64,000 nucleotides of DNA from Escherichia ruysiae (lineage in GTDB: Bacteria > Pseudomonadota > Gammaproteobacteria > Enterobacterales > Enterobacteriaceae): positions 1,426,001-1,490,000 of the forward strand of contig NZ_JAVIWS010000001.1 of the NCBI RefSeq assembly GCF_031323975.1, read 5' to 3'. The notes beneath the pieces were generated by a model. That model was not told the origin of the DNA, ran no database searches, and saw nothing but the letters and a program-made list of their open reading frames with translations. This document shows positions 27,969-39,666 of this stretch, piece after piece. Position numbers and translations under genes: made by a program. Position 1 is the stretch's first letter. Every line of letters begins with the position of its first letter.

Positions 27969-29302
27969 TAACTTAAGGCTCTGCGTAATTGTTGTGCCAC
28001 CTGCTGCGCCATACTCTCACTGATAATATTGGTAAACGAGAGAAGCAATCCTCCTTTCCCACTTGATCGGATACGCCAGTCGCTAAGTGCCTGCACCGCA
28101 AGGCCAGCAGTATTGGCTTTACGCGCGTGGAAAATATCGTCACCCACCATGCTGATAACCATCTGGATGCCGCCTTTTTGTGGCATAACCAGGAATCCCT
28201 GTTGCGTAAGCGCCTGTTCAATCCACTGCCTACGCTGCGCATAGTGCTGACGCATTTTCTTCAGATGCCGCCAGAAATGCCCCTCGCGAAGAAAGTCAGC
28301 CAGTGTGTTCTGCCATAGAACTGGCACTGCACATGGCTTCAGTGACGCCTGTTGGCGGAATTGCGTAATCTGCTCCACCGGCACCACCAGCCACGCACAG
28401 CGCAATGCAGGAAATAGCGATTTGCTGAATGTTCCGGCATAAATCACCCGCTGTGGCGCGTCGAGGCTTTTCAGCGCCGGTAATGGCTTACCGTGATAAC
28501 GGAATTCACTGTCGTAATCGTCTTCAATAATCCACGCCCGCGCACGCTCTGCCCACGCCAGCACCTGATGCCTGCGCGCCAGTGAGAGCGCAACACCGAG
28601 CGGGCTTTGGTGTGCCGGAGTTATCAGGGCAAAATGCGCATCAGGATAATTTTGCATTCCACTTGCGACATCCAGTCCGTTGTCATCAACAGGCACAGGT
28701 AAAATTTCCACACCGTGGCGAGTAACAATCGGACGAATCAGCGGAAAGCCAGGATCTTCCATCCACATCCCGTCTCCCGGTTTCGCCAGCGTGTGCAGAA
28801 TTAAGGCCATTGAGGCTGCATAACCGTGAGTGATAAAGACCTGTTCTGGCTGGCATTCAATCCCGCGTGAGACGCGTAAATAATCAACAATTGCCTCACG
28901 CAACGCCACCTCACCACAGACATCGCCTAACGCCAAATCAAAGCGCGTCTGGGTACGCAGACGGCGCCCCATCACCCGCGCCCACAGCTCTCGCGGAAAG
29001 AGATCGAGTGCGGGTAATCCCATCTGGAATGGTAGCGGTTGCTGGCTTTCACCGGCAAAGGCAAGCACATCCACAGCGGATTGTTGGGGATGTATTTGCT
29101 CGCTGACAAAGGTGCCCGCCTGCCCCCGCCGTACCAGCCATCCTTGTGCCACCAGCTCAGCATAAGCATTTTCGACGGTGGATCGAGACACGCCCAGCTC
29201 CTGCGACCAGGTACGACTGGAAGGTAGCCTTGCGCCGGGTTTTAGTTCCCCTTGCTCAATAGCCGTTTTTAACTGACGGGCGATATCCTGATAGCGCGGC
29301 AT
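27968..29302 (-). CDS. MocR/PdxR-type transcriptional regulator (GntR helix-turn-helix fused to aminotransferase-like domain)
   Basis: A PLP-dependent regulator of 444 residues. The N-terminal GntR-type winged helix (residues about 5-68, with KPGARLPSSRTWSQELGVSR) is linked to a fold-type I aminotransferase-like domain (about 95-440). PLP contacts are visible: Asp-Asp-Tyr at 261-263 (IEDDYDSEF) and the Schiff-base Lys at 294 (TFSKSLFPALRCAW). MocR proteins normally act on a divergent neighbour, here the AhpD-like gene, with 87 bases between them. K-12 has no gene here as I recall (ygaM is followed by nrdH), so this is accessory. The effector is probably PLP or an amino compound, but this is inference. 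Confidence 0.9.
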   Translation of the reverse strand: MPRYQDIARQLKTAIEQGELKPGARLPSSRTWSQELGVSRSTVENAYAELVAQGWLVRRGQAGTFVSEQIHPQQSAVDVLAFAGESQQPLPFQMGLPALDLFPRELWARVMGRRLRTQTRFDLALGDVCGEVALREAIVDYLRVSRGIECQPEQVFITHGYAASMALILHTLAKPGDGMWMEDPGFPLIRPIVTRHGVEILPVPVDDNGLDVASGMQNYPDAHFALITPAHQSPLGVALSLARRHQVLAWAERARAWIIEDDYDSEFRYHGKPLPALKSLDAPQRVIYAGTFSKSLFPALRCAWLVVPVEQITQFRQQASLKPCAVPVLWQNTLADFLREGHFWRHLKKMRQHYAQRRQWIEQALTQQGFLVMPQKGGIQMVISMVGDDIFHARKANTAGLAVQALSDWRIRSSGKGGLLLSFTNIISESMAQQVAQQLRRALS

Positions 29303-29337
29303 ATGGTCTGCTTTTTTAGGTAATTTATGGCTCTCTT

Positions 29338-29358
29338 TAGCAGTCCATTATAGTGCTA
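29338..29358. promoter_or_regulatory. Candidate operator between the MocR-type gene and the AhpD-like gene
   Basis: The inverted repeat TAGCA-N11-TGCTA overlaps a TATAGT -10-like hexamer (29349-29354) reading toward the AhpD-like gene. Its place in the 87-base divergent promoter makes it a plausible binding site for the MocR-type regulator. Unproven. Confidence 0.45.
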
Positions 29359-29389
29359 CATTGCGGGCGTTAATAAGAGGAGAAACTGT

Positions 29390-29821
29390 ATGACTACATT
29401 ACGTCAGCCTTACTACGAACTTAGCCCGGCAGTGTATAACGCGCTGGTGCAGGCCAAAACGGCGCTGGAAAATAGTGCGCTGGATACCACACTGATGGAG
29501 TTAGTTTATTTGCGCGTCTCGCAAATAAACGGCTGCGCATTTTGTCTGGAGATGCACAGTAAAGCATTACGCAAATCCGGTGTGCCGCAGCACAAGCTGG
29601 ACGCTCTGGCAGGCTGGCGGGTGAGCCATCATTTTGATGATCGCGAGCGGGCGGCGCTGGCTTGGGCGGAATCGGTGACCGATATTGCCCGAAGCCATGC
29701 AGAAGACGACGTTTATCAACCTTTGCTTGAATATTTCAGCGCAGCAGAGATCAGCGACCTGACTTTTGCCATCGGACTGATGAATTGCTTTAACCGCCTG
29801 GCCGTTTCCATGCGGATGTAA
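29390..29821 (+). CDS. AhpD-like carboxymuconolactone decarboxylase-family protein
   Basis: A 143-residue all-helical protein of the CMD/AhpD family. The diagnostic CxxC-x3-H motif is present (NGCAFCLEMH, Cys49, Cys52, His56), which in AhpD is a peroxidase/disulfide-reductase centre. Members with CxxC usually reduce peroxides or act in thiol redox chemistry rather than decarboxylation. ATG 29390 has an ideal AAGAGGAGAAACTGT leader. It is divergent from the MocR-type regulator and lies ahead of nrdHIEF with a terminator between. The substrate is unknown. Confidence 0.9.
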   Translation: MTTLRQPYYELSPAVYNALVQAKTALENSALDTTLMELVYLRVSQINGCAFCLEMHSKALRKSGVPQHKLDALAGWRVSHHFDDRERAALAWAESVTDIARSHAEDDVYQPLLEYFSAAEISDLTFAIGLMNCFNRLAVSMRM

Positions 29822-29827
29822 CTTCCT

Positions 29828-29852
29828 GATGCCGGGTAATCACCCGGCTATA
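29828..29852 (+). terminator. Hairpin after the AhpD-like gene
   Basis: The GCCGGGT-AATC-ACCCGGC stem lies just after the stop. There is no strong T-run, so it may be only a partial terminator. Confidence 0.6.
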
Positions 29853-29910
29853 GAACACAAAACCCCCTACCCCGCTGAGCTGCTCGGCGGCGGTGAGATT
29901 TATCGAAATT

Positions 29911-29958
29911 TCCCATATCTTGTATGGTTGAATCTTTTTTCAACTACATCTAGTATCC
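29911..29958 (+). promoter_or_regulatory. Pair of probable NrdR boxes upstream of nrdH
   Basis: CCATATCTTGTAT (from about 29913) and CTACATCTAGTATC (from about 29944) both resemble the NrdR box ACACTATATCTTGTGT. They are 31 bases apart, three helical turns. The E. coli nrdHIEF operon is known to be repressed by NrdR through such paired boxes. Confidence 0.65.
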
Positions 29959-30029
29959 CTGTATCAACAGAGAGACAACCCGACGCGTATCATCGCGCCG
30001 TATCTTCATTTTAAACGGAAATACGAATC

Positions 30030-30275
30030 ATGCGCATTACTATTTACACTCGTAACGATTGCGTTCAGTGCCACGCCACCAAACGGGCGATGGAAAACCG
30101 GGGCTTTGATTTTGAAATGATTAATGTCGATCGCGTTCCTGAAGCGGCGGAAGCGTTGCGTGCTCAGGGCTTTCGTCAGTTGCCGGTAGTGATTGCTGGC
30201 GATCTTCGCTGGTCTGGTTTCCGTCCGGACATGATCAACCGTCTGCATCCAGCGCCACACGCGGCCAGTGCATGA
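30030..30275 (+). CDS. nrdH: Glutaredoxin-like redoxin NrdH
   Basis: Electron donor for the class Ib ribonucleotide reductase, itself reduced by thioredoxin reductase. The 81-residue protein has the redox-active CVQC motif near residue 11 and the NrdH-type C-terminal [12 protein letters not shown] 30030 begins [18 protein letters not shown]. It is the first gene of the nrdHIEF operon and overlaps nrdI by four bases (ATGA). Confidence 0.98.
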   Translation: MRITIYTRNDCVQCHATKRAMENRGFDFEMINVDRVPEAAEALRAQGFRQLPVVIAGDLRWSGFRPDMINRLHPAPHAASA

Positions 30276-30682
30276 GCCAGCTCGTCTACTTCTCCAGCAG
30301 CTCCGAAAATACGCAGCGTTTTATCGAACGTTTAGGGCTGCCCGCCGTGCGCATTCCACTCAATGAGCGGGAACGGATTCAGGTAGACGAGCCTTACATC
30401 CTGATCGTGCCCTCTTACGGCGGTGGCGGTACGGCTGGCGCTGTGCCACGACAGGTGATTCGCTTTTTAAACGACGAACATAACCGGGCGTTGCTTCGCG
30501 GCGTTATTGCTTCGGGTAATCGCAACTTTGGTGAGGCGTATGGTCGCGCCGGAGATGTGATTGCCCGGAAATGCGGCGTGCCGTGGCTGTACCGCTTTGA
30601 ACTCATGGGTACGCAAAGCGATATCGAAAATGTTCGTAAAGGAGTAACCGAATTTTGGCAACGACAACCGCAGACCGCCTGA
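30272..30682 (+). CDS. nrdI: Flavodoxin-like NrdI (assembly factor for NrdF)
   Basis: FMN protein that generates the oxidant used to assemble the dimanganese-tyrosyl radical cofactor in NrdF. The 136-residue protein carries the FMN phosphate loop [14 protein letters not shown] near the N-terminus and the glycine-rich loop PSYGGGG, typical of NrdI. It overlaps nrdH by four and nrdE by 28 bases, showing tight translational coupling. Confidence 0.98.
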   Translation: MSQLVYFSSSSENTQRFIERLGLPAVRIPLNERERIQVDEPYILIVPSYGGGGTAGAVPRQVIRFLNDEHNRALLRGVIASGNRNFGEAYGRAGDVIARKCGVPWLYRFELMGTQSDIENVRKGVTEFWQRQPQTA

Positions 30683-32799
30683 CGCAGGAAACAATGGATT
30701 ACCACGCCCTGAATGCGATGCTTAACCTTTACGATAGCGCAGGTCGCATTCAGTTCGATAAAGACAGCCAGGCCGTAGACGCCTTTATGGCGACGCATGT
30801 ACGCCCGAACAGTGTGACCTTCAGTAGCCAGCAGCAGCGCCTGAACTGGTTGGTCAACGAAGGTTACTATGATGAAAATGTCCTCAATCGCTACTCTCGC
30901 GACTTTGTCATTACGCTATTTGCCCGCGCGCACGCCAGCGGTTTTCGTTTCCAGACGTTCCTCGGTGCATGGAAGTTTTACACCAGCTATACGTTGAAAA
31001 CATTCGACGGTAAGCGTTATCTGGAGGATTTTGCCGATCGAGTCACTATGGTGGCGCTGACGCTGGCACAAGGCGATGAAACGCTGGCGTTGCAACTGAC
31101 CGATGAAATGCTGTCAGGACGCTTTCAGCCTGCCACGCCAACATTCCTCAACTGTGGCAAACAGCAGCGCGGCGAACTGGTTTCCTGTTTTCTGCTGCGT
31201 ATTGAAGACAATATGGAGTCGATTGGCCGGGCGGTAAATTCCGCACTGCAACTGTCGAAACGCGGCGGCGGCGTGGCATTTTTGCTGTCGAATCTGCGGG
31301 AAGCGGGCGCGCCAATTAAACGTATTGAAAATCAATCTTCTGGCGTAATTCCGGTGATGAAAATGCTGGAAGACGCATTTTCCTATGCCAATCAGCTCGG
31401 CGCTCGTCAGGGGGCGGGTGCAGTCTATTTACATGCCCATCATCCCGATATTCTGCGTTTTCTCGACACAAAGCGGGAAAATGCCGACGAGAAAATCCGC
31501 ATTAAAACGCTGTCGCTGGGCGTGGTGATCCCGGATATCACCTTCCATCTGGCGAAAAAGAATGCGCAGATGGCACTGTTTTCGCCCTATGACGTTGAGC
31601 GGGTTTACGGCAAGCCGTTTGCCGATATCGCCATTAGCGAACACTATGACGAACTGGTTGCCGATAAACGCATCCGCAAAAAATACATCAACGCGCGTGA
31701 TTTCTTCCAGCGGCTGGCGGAGATCCAGTTTGAGTCCGGCTATCCGTACATCATGTATGAAGACACGGTAAACCGTGCTAACCCTGTCGCCGGGCGCATA
31801 AATATGAGCAATCTTTGCTCAGAGATTTTGCAGGTAAACAGCGCCTCAGAGTATGACGAGAATCTCAACTATGCTCGCACAGGCCATGATATTTCCTGCA
31901 ATTTAGGTTCGTTGAATATTGCCCACACCATGGATTCCCCCGACTTTGCCCGCACGGTAGAAACAGCCGTGCGCGGTCTGACGGCGGTGTCGGATATGAG
32001 TCATATCCGCAGCGTGCCGTCCATCGAAGCCGGAAATTCCGCCTCGCACGCCATCGGGCTGGGGCAGATGAATTTACACGGTTATCTGGCGCGGGAAGGC
32101 ATCGCCTATGGTTCGCCGGAAGCACTGGATTTCACCAATCTCTATTTCTATACCATCACCTGGCACGCGCTGCGCACCTCGATGTTGCTGGCGCGCGAAC
32201 GCGGTGAAACCTTCGCCGGGTTCAAACAGTCGCGCTATGCCAGCGGTGAATATTTTAGCCAATATCTGCAAGGTAACTGGCAGCCGAAAACGGCGAAAGT
32301 TGGCGAACTGTTTGCCCGTAGCGGTATTACGCTACCTACCCGTGAGATGTGGGCGCGACTGCGCGACGACGTGATGCGCTATGGCATCTACAACCAGAAT
32401 CTCCAGGCGGTGCCACCAACCGGTTCCATCTCTTATATCAACCATGCCACGTCGAGTATTCATCCGATTGTGGCGAAAGTAGAGATCCGCAAAGAGGGCA
32501 AAACCGGGCGCGTTTACTACCCTGCCCCGTTTATGACTAATGAGAATCTGGCGCTGTATCAGGACGCTTACGAAATTGGCGCGGAAAAGATTATCGACAC
32601 CTACGCCGAAGCGACCCGCCATGTCGATCAGGGGTTGTCGCTGACGCTGTTTTTCCCCGATACCGCCACCACCCGCGATATCAACAAAGCGCAGATTTAC
32701 GCCTGGCGTAAGGGTATCAAAACGCTCTATTACATTCGCCTGCGTCAGATGGCGCTGGAAGGTACTGAAATTGAAGGCTGCGTCTCCTGCGCACTTTAA
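30655..32799 (+). CDS. nrdE: Class Ib ribonucleotide reductase alpha subunit NrdE
   Basis: Catalytic subunit that reduces ribonucleoside diphosphates to deoxyribonucleotides, used under iron limitation and oxidative stress. The 714-residue protein holds the active-site stretch [10 protein letters not shown] with the NLCSE motif, one redox Cys in [14 protein letters not shown], and the C-terminal CVSCAL pair reduced by NrdH. The start is TTG 30655, within the nrdI coding sequence, with AAAGGAG at 30639-30645 at ideal spacing. This reproduces the E. coli length. Confidence 0.97.
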   Translation: MATTTADRLTQETMDYHALNAMLNLYDSAGRIQFDKDSQAVDAFMATHVRPNSVTFSSQQQRLNWLVNEGYYDENVLNRYSRDFVITLFARAHASGFRFQTFLGAWKFYTSYTLKTFDGKRYLEDFADRVTMVALTLAQGDETLALQLTDEMLSGRFQPATPTFLNCGKQQRGELVSCFLLRIEDNMESIGRAVNSALQLSKRGGGVAFLLSNLREAGAPIKRIENQSSGVIPVMKMLEDAFSYANQLGARQGAGAVYLHAHHPDILRFLDTKRENADEKIRIKTLSLGVVIPDITFHLAKKNAQMALFSPYDVERVYGKPFADIAISEHYDELVADKRIRKKYINARDFFQRLAEIQFESGYPYIMYEDTVNRANPVAGRINMSNLCSEILQVNSASEYDENLNYARTGHDISCNLGSLNIAHTMDSPDFARTVETAVRGLTAVSDMSHIRSVPSIEAGNSASHAIGLGQMNLHGYLAREGIAYGSPEALDFTNLYFYTITWHALRTSMLLARERGETFAGFKQSRYASGEYFSQYLQGNWQPKTAKVGELFARSGITLPTREMWARLRDDVMRYGIYNQNLQAVPPTGSISYINHATSSIHPIVAKVEIRKEGKTGRVYYPAPFMTNENLALYQDAYEIGAEKIIDTYAEATRHVDQGLSLTLFFPDTATTRDINKAQIYAWRKGIKTLYYIRLRQMALEGTEIEGCVSCAL

Positions 32800-33768
<969 letters not shown>

Positions 33769-34122
33769 CACGGTTATTTAAAAAATATCACCAACCGCAG
33801 CAGGGAAATAATTTTCATTAAATGGCTTTTTATCACACAGATATTTTGTGGTGATCTACACTGATACTCTGTTGCATTATTCGCCTGAAACTACAATATT
33901 CAGGCGTTTTTCCGCTATCTATAACAAAAAATATCAACTTTTCTCGATTTGCTCTCAGCCCTTATATCACGGGAAATTCCGGCAATTTGCTCACATCAAT
34001 ATTCATGCCACATTTGCCATCAGGGGTTGCCTCAGATTCTCAGTATGTTAGGGTAGAAAAAAGTGACTATTTCCATCGGGTAATATATCGACATAAACAA
34101 ATAACAGGAATCTTTCTATTGC
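33769..34122 (+). promoter_or_regulatory. proU (proVWX) control region
   Basis: No gene in this 354-base AT-rich stretch. It holds the upstream regulatory element of proU, which is repressed by H-NS at low osmolarity in E. coli. The main sigma-70 promoter is visible at 34026-34054: -35 TTGCCT, 17-base spacer, -10 TAGGGT. An H-NS element also extends into proV in the known system. Confidence 0.85.
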
Positions 34123-35325
34123 ATGGCAATTAAATTAGAAATTAAAAATCTCTATAAAATATTTGGCGAGCATCCACAACGGGCTTTCAAATATATCGAA
34201 AAAGGACTTTCAAAAGAACAAATTCTGGAAAAAACAGGTCTATCGCTTGGCGTAAAAGACGCCAGTCTGGCCATTGAAGAAGGCGAGATATTTGTCATCA
34301 TGGGATTATCCGGTTCGGGTAAATCCACAATGGTACGCCTTCTCAATCGCCTGATTGAACCCACCCGTGGACAAGTACTGATTGACGGTGTGGATATTGC
34401 CAAAATATCCGATGCCGAACTCCGTGAGGTGCGCAGAAAAAAGATTGCGATGGTCTTCCAGTCCTTTGCCTTAATGCCACATATGACCGTGCTGGACAAT
34501 ACTGCGTTTGGTATGGAATTGGCCGGAATTAATGCCGAAGAACGCCGGGAAAAAGCCATTGATGCACTGCGTCAGGTCGGGCTGGAAAATTATGCCCACA
34601 GTTACCCGGACGAACTTTCTGGCGGGATGCGCCAACGTGTCGGATTGGCTCGCGCATTAGCCATCAATCCGGATATTTTATTAATGGATGAAGCCTTCTC
34701 GGCGCTCGACCCACTAATTCGCACCGAGATGCAGGATGAGCTGGTAAAATTACAGGCGAAACATCAGCGCACCATTGTATTTATTTCCCACGATCTCGAT
34801 GAAGCTATGCGTATTGGCGACAGAATTGCCATTATGCAAAATGGTGAAGTCGTTCAGGTCGGTACACCGGATGAAATTCTCAATAATCCGGCGAATGATT
34901 ATGTCCGTACCTTCTTCCGTGGCGTCGATATTAGCCAGGTGTTCAGCGCAAAAGATATTGCCCGCCGCAGCCCTAATGGCTTAATTCGTAAAACACCCGG
35001 CTTCGGCCCGCGTTCGGCGCTGAAATTATTGCAGGATGAAGACCGCGAATATGGTTACGTCATCGAACGCGGTAATAAATTTGTCGGCGCAGTGTCTATC
35101 GATTCGTTAAAAGCAGCATTAACGCAGCAGCAAGGTCTTGATGCGGCGCTGATTGATGCGCCGTTAGCGGTCGATGCTCAGACACCTCTTAGCGAGTTGC
35201 TCTCTCATGTCGGACAGGCGCCCTGTGCGGTGCCAGTGGTCGACGAGGACCAACAGTATGTCGGCATCATTTCGAAAGGAATGCTGCTGCGCGCTTTAGA
35301 TCGTGAGGGGGTAAACAATGGCTGA
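34123..35325 (+). CDS. proV: Glycine betaine/proline ABC importer ATPase ProV
   Basis: ATPase of the ProU importer, which takes up glycine betaine and proline betaine during osmotic stress. In 400 residues it shows Walker [10 protein letters not shown] (61-69), the ABC signature [15 protein letters not shown], Walker [14 protein letters not shown] and a C-terminal tandem CBS module (about 280-395) that senses ionic strength. ATG 34123 overlaps the known downstream silencing region. proW starts within the last 8 bases. Confidence 0.98.
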   Translation: MAIKLEIKNLYKIFGEHPQRAFKYIEKGLSKEQILEKTGLSLGVKDASLAIEEGEIFVIMGLSGSGKSTMVRLLNRLIEPTRGQVLIDGVDIAKISDAELREVRRKKIAMVFQSFALMPHMTVLDNTAFGMELAGINAEERREKAIDALRQVGLENYAHSYPDELSGGMRQRVGLARALAINPDILLMDEAFSALDPLIRTEMQDELVKLQAKHQRTIVFISHDLDEAMRIGDRIAIMQNGEVVQVGTPDEILNNPANDYVRTFFRGVDISQVFSAKDIARRSPNGLIRKTPGFGPRSALKLLQDEDREYGYVIERGNKFVGAVSIDSLKAALTQQQGLDAALIDAPLAVDAQTPLSELLSHVGQAPCAVPVVDEDQQYVGIISKGMLLRALDREGVNNG

Positions 35326-36382
35326 TCAAAATAATCCGTGGGATACCACACCAGCGGCGGACAGCGCCGCACAATCCGCAGACGCCTGGGGTACACCGAC
35401 GACTGCACCGACTGACGGCGGTGGTGCTGACTGGCTGACCAGTACGCCTGCGCCAAACGTCGAGCATTTTAATATTCTCGATCCATTCCACAAGACGCTG
35501 ATCCCACTCGACAGTTGGGTAACTGAAGGGATCGACTGGGTCGTTACCCATTTCCGTCCCGTCTTTCAGGGTGTGCGCGTTCCGGTGGATTATATTCTCA
35601 ACGGTTTCCAGCAATTGCTGCTGGGTATGCCTGCACCTGTGGCGATTATCGTTTTCGCTCTCATCGCCTGGCAGATTTCCGGCGTCGGTATGGGCGTTGC
35701 GACATTGGTTTCACTGATTGCTATCGGCGCGATTGGCGCATGGTCGCAAGCAATGGTCACCCTGGCGCTGGTATTAACCGCCCTGCTGTTCTGTATCGTC
35801 ATCGGTTTGCCGTTGGGGATCTGGCTGGCGAGAAGTCCGCGAGCGGCGAAAATTATTCGTCCACTGCTTGATGCCATGCAGACCACGCCAGCGTTTGTTT
35901 ATCTGGTGCCAATCGTCATGCTGTTTGGTATCGGTAACGTGCCGGGCGTGGTGGTGACTATCATCTTTGCTCTGCCGCCGATTATCCGTCTGACCATTCT
36001 GGGGATTAACCAGGTTCCGGCGGATCTGATTGAAGCCTCGCGCTCATTCGGTGCCAGCCCGCGCCAGATGCTGTTCAAAGTTCAGTTACCGCTGGCGATG
36101 CCGACCATTATGGCGGGCGTTAACCAGACGCTGATGCTGGCTCTTTCAATGGTGGTCATCGCCTCGATGATTGCTGTTGGCGGGCTTGGTCAGATGGTTC
36201 TGCGCGGTATCGGTCGTCTGGATATGGGGCTTGCCACCGTTGGCGGCGTCGGGATTGTGATCCTCGCCATTATCCTCGATCGCCTGACGCAGGCCGTTGG
36301 GCGCGACTCACGCAGTCGCGGCAACCGTCGCTGGTACACCACTGGCCCTGTTGGTCTGCTGACCCGCCCATTCATTAAGTAA
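35318..36382 (+). CDS. proW: Glycine betaine/proline ABC importer permease ProW
   Basis: Membrane channel subunit of ProU. The 354-residue protein has an unusual acidic, periplasmic N-terminal tail of about 100 residues (rich in Asp, Ala, Thr and Pro). About seven membrane helices follow. The ABC permease EAA loop ([21 protein letters not shown]) contacts ProV. It overlaps proV by 8 bases and precedes proX in the operon. Confidence 0.98.
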   Translation: MADQNNPWDTTPAADSAAQSADAWGTPTTAPTDGGGADWLTSTPAPNVEHFNILDPFHKTLIPLDSWVTEGIDWVVTHFRPVFQGVRVPVDYILNGFQQLLLGMPAPVAIIVFALIAWQISGVGMGVATLVSLIAIGAIGAWSQAMVTLALVLTALLFCIVIGLPLGIWLARSPRAAKIIRPLLDAMQTTPAFVYLVPIVMLFGIGNVPGVVVTIIFALPPIIRLTILGINQVPADLIEASRSFGASPRQMLFKVQLPLAMPTIMAGVNQTLMLALSMVVIASMIAVGGLGQMVLRGIGRLDMGLATVGGVGIVILAIILDRLTQAVGRDSRSRGNRRWYTTGPVGLLTRPFIK

Positions 36383-36439
36383 CTCTGCACTTGCCCGGTG
36401 ACGCCGGGCATTATCACCCTGCCAAAAAAAGGAATAACA

Positions 36440-37432
36440 ATGCGACATAGCGTACTTTTTGCGACAGCGTTTGCCACGCTTATCTCTACACAAACTTTTG
36501 CTGCCGATCTGCCGGGCAAAGGCATTACTGTTAATCCAGTCCAGAGCACCATCACTGAAGAAACCTTCCAGACGCTGCTGGTCAGTCGTGCATTAGAGAA
36601 ATTAGGTTATACCGTCAATAAACCCAGCGAAGTGGATTACAACGTTGGCTACACCTCGCTTGCTTCTGGCGATGCAACCTTCACCGCTGTGAACTGGACG
36701 CCGCTGCATGACAACATGTACGAAGCAGCCGGTGGCGATAAGAAATTTTATCGTGAAGGGGTATTTGTTAACGGCGCGGCGCAAGGTTACCTGATCGATA
36801 AAAAAACCGCCGACCAGTACAAAATCACCAACATCGCACAATTGAAAGATCCGAAGATCGCCAAACTATTTGATACCAACGGCGATGGCAAAGCGGATTT
36901 AACCGGCTGTAACCCCGGCTGGGGCTGCGAAGGTGCCATTAATCACCAGCTTGCCGCGTATGAACTGACCAACACCGTGACGCATAATCAGGGTAACTAT
37001 GCGGCGATGATGGCTGACACCATCAGTCGTTACAAAGAGGGCAAGCCGGTGTTTTACTACACCTGGACGCCGTACTGGGTGAGTAACGAACTGAAGCCGG
37101 GCAAAGATGTCGTCTGGTTGCAGGTGCCGTTCTCCGCACTGCCGGGTGATAAAAACGCCGATACCAAACTACCGAATGGCGCAAATTACGGCTTCCCGGT
37201 CAGCACCATGCATATCGTTGCCAACAAAGCCTGGGCTGAGAAAAACCCGGCGGCAGCGAAACTGTTTGCCATTATGCAGTTGCCGGTGGCAGACATTAAC
37301 GCCCAGAACGCCATTATGCATGACGGCAAAGCCTCAGAAGGCGATATTCAGGGTCACGTTGATGGCTGGATCAAAGCCCACCAGCAACAGTTCGATGGCT
37401 GGGTAAATGAGGCGCTGGCAGCGCAGAAGTAA
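36440..37432 (+). CDS. proX: Periplasmic glycine betaine-binding protein ProX
   Basis: Binds glycine betaine and proline betaine in the periplasm and presents them to ProW. Residues 1-21 are a Sec signal peptide ([20 protein letters not shown] then Ala), cleaved before ADLPGKG. The mature OpuAC-type domain has the tryptophan box residues that cage the quaternary ammonium ([18 protein letters not shown] and YTWTPYWVS). ATG 36440 is chosen over 36398 because it starts the signal peptide and follows AAAAAAAGGAATAAC. Confidence 0.98.
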
Positions 37433-37437
37433 TTTTT

Positions 37438-37535
37438 ATTCGGGCGGATAAGGCGTTTTTGCCGCATCCGCCATTCTGTACACAATGCCTGATGCGACGC
37501 TGACGCGTCTTATCATGCCTACACACCACACCGCA
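37438..37535. repeat. REP cluster downstream of proX
   Basis: Two REP-like units: GGCGGATAAGGCGTTTTTGCCGCATCCGCC, then TGCCTGATGCGACGCTGACGCGTCTTATCA. They cap the 3' end of the proU transcript. Confidence 0.8.
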
Positions 37536-37620
37536 CATTTCAACAATCTATCTTTCATCCCATATTCATCAACATCCGCTATTATTGGTTTTCAGACTCA
37601 TCATCACCTGATAAACAATA

Positions 37621-38805
37621 ATGACGAAACCCAATCACGAGCTTAGCCCGGCGCTGATCGTGCTAATGTCGATCGCCACCGGTCTGGCGGTCGCCAGCAA
37701 CTATTACGCTCAGCCATTGCTCGACACTATCGCGCGTAACTTTTCCCTTTCTGCCAGTTCAGCGGGCTTTATTGTCACCGCCGCGCAGCTAGGTTATGCC
37801 GCCGGTCTGCTATTTCTTGTTCCCCTCGGTGATATGTTTGAACGCCGCCGCCTGATTGTCTCGATGACCTTACTGGCAGCGGGCGGTATGTTGATTACCG
37901 CCAGCAGTCAGTCACTGGCGATGATGATCCTCGGTACGGCATTAACGGGTTTATTCTCGGTCGTGGCACAAATTCTGGTTCCGCTGGCGGCAACACTGGC
38001 CTCGCCGGAAAAACGCGGCAAGGTGGTTGGCACAATTATGAGCGGCCTGCTACTGGGCATTTTGCTGGCGCGTACCGTTGCCGGGTTGCTGGCAAATCTC
38101 GGCGGCTGGCGCACCGTTTTCTGGGTCGCAGCAGTATTAATGGCGCTAATGGCGCTGGCGTTATGGCGCGGCCTGCCGCAGATGAAATCGGAGACGCACC
38201 TCAACTACCCACAGTTGTTAGGTTCCGTTTTCAGCATGTTTATCAGCGATAAGATCCTGCGCACCCGCGCGGTACTGGGCTGTCTGACCTTTGCTAACTT
38301 CAGCATTCTGTGGACATCAATGGCCTTTTTGCTTGCCGCGCCGCCTTTTAACTACAGCGATGGAACGATTGGTCTGTTTGGCCTTGCAGGAGCCGCTGGG
38401 GCGCTGGGCGCACGTCCGGCAGGTGGTTTTGCCGATAAGGGTCAATCGCACCTGACAACAACTTTCGGCCTACTGCTGCTGTTGCTTTCATGGCTGGCGA
38501 TCTGGTTTGGTCACACTTCCGTGCTGGCGCTGATTATTGGCATCCTGGTGCTGGATCTCACCGTACAGGGCGTGCATATCACCAATCAAACCGTGATTTA
38601 TCGTATTTATCCTGATGCACGTAATCGTCTGACCGCAGGCTATATGACCAGTTACTTTATTGGCGGTGCCGCCGGTTCACTGATTTCGGCCTCAGCCTGG
38701 CAACATGCCGGTTGGGCAGGCGTTTGCCTGGCTGGTGCGACGATTGCCCTGGTTAATCTGTTGGTCTGGTGGCGAGGTTTTCATCGTCAGGAAGCCGCTA
38801 TTTAG
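37621..38805 (+). CDS. ygaY: MFS transporter YgaY (intact here)
   Basis: Major facilitator of the DHA1-type drug/metabolite efflux group. The 394 residues form twelve membrane helices, with the motif-A loop GDMFERRRLI between helices 2 and 3. The frame is uninterrupted from ATG 37621 to the stop. In K-12 this locus is annotated as a pseudogene, split as ygaX/ygaY, so the present version is probably the functional form. The substrate is unknown. It sits between proX and ygaZ with no regulator of its own. Confidence 0.88.
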   Translation: MTKPNHELSPALIVLMSIATGLAVASNYYAQPLLDTIARNFSLSASSAGFIVTAAQLGYAAGLLFLVPLGDMFERRRLIVSMTLLAAGGMLITASSQSLAMMILGTALTGLFSVVAQILVPLAATLASPEKRGKVVGTIMSGLLLGILLARTVAGLLANLGGWRTVFWVAAVLMALMALALWRGLPQMKSETHLNYPQLLGSVFSMFISDKILRTRAVLGCLTFANFSILWTSMAFLLAAPPFNYSDGTIGLFGLAGAAGALGARPAGGFADKGQSHLTTTFGLLLLLLSWLAIWFGHTSVLALIIGILVLDLTVQGVHITNQTVIYRIYPDARNRLTAGYMTSYFIGGAAGSLISASAWQHAGWAGVCLAGATIALVNLLVWWRGFHRQEAAI

Positions 38806-38928
38806 ACAATCAGCAACCGTTTTCGTGGCTTTACACTTATAAGGGTGTTAAGAAGCCCATCAGTCTGATAAGGTTAAGATATTCATTCAGTCCATTTATA
38901 ATTTTAACAGTCGTTAAGCGTACACTCT

Positions 38929-39666
38929 ATGGTAAGCCCTACTCCTCTGCCTGCTTCAGGTTCGGCGACCTTCATGGAAGGATGCAAAGACAGTTTACCG
39001 ATTGTTATTAGTTATATTCCGGTGGCCTTTGCTTTCGGTCTGAATGCGACCCGTCTGGGATTTTCTCCTCTCGAAAGCGTTTTTTTCTCCTGCATCATTT
39101 ATGCAGGCGCGAGTCAGTTCGTCATTACCACGATGCTGGCAGCCGGGAGTAGTTTGTGGGTCGCTGCGCTGACCGTCATGGCAATGGATGTTCGCCATAT
39201 CCTGTATGGTCCATCGTTGCGTAGCCGCATTGTTCAGCGTTTGCAAAAATCGAAAACTGCATTGTGGGCGTTTGGCCTGACGGATGAAGTTTTTGCCGCA
39301 GCAACGGCAAAGCTGGTACGCAATAATCGCCGCTGGAGCGAGAACTGGATGATTGGCATTGCCTTCAGTTCATGGTCATCGTGGGTATTTGGTACGGTTA
39401 TAGGGGCATTCTCTGGCAGCGGATTGCTGCAAGGTTATCCAGCCGTTGAAGCAGCATTAGGCTTTATGCTACCGGCGCTCTTTATGAGTTTTCTGCTCGC
39501 CTCTTTCCAGCGCAAACAATCCCTTTGCGTTACCGCAGCGTTAATCAGCGCCCTTGCGGGCGTAACGCTATTTTCTATTCCCGTCGCCATTCTGGCAGGC
39601 ATTGTCTGTGGCTGCCTCACTGCGCTAATTCAGGCATTCTGGCAAGGAGCGCCCGATGAGCTATGA
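38929..39666 (+). CDS. ygaZ: L-valine exporter large subunit YgaZ
   Basis: Larger half of a two-component AzlC/BrnF-type exporter. In E. coli YgaZH exports L-valine, is induced by Lrp with valine and is also linked to methionine export. The 245-residue protein has about six to seven membrane helices and the AzlC features [14 protein letters not shown] and [17 protein letters not shown] 38929 overlaps a tract consistent with a weak ribosome site. ygaH begins 11 bases before its stop. Confidence 0.95.
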   Translation: MVSPTPLPASGSATFMEGCKDSLPIVISYIPVAFAFGLNATRLGFSPLESVFFSCIIYAGASQFVITTMLAAGSSLWVAALTVMAMDVRHILYGPSLRSRIVQRLQKSKTALWAFGLTDEVFAAATAKLVRNNRRWSENWMIGIAFSSWSSWVFGTVIGAFSGSGLLQGYPAVEAALGFMLPALFMSFLLASFQRKQSLCVTAALISALAGVTLFSIPVAILAGIVCGCLTALIQAFWQGAPDEL

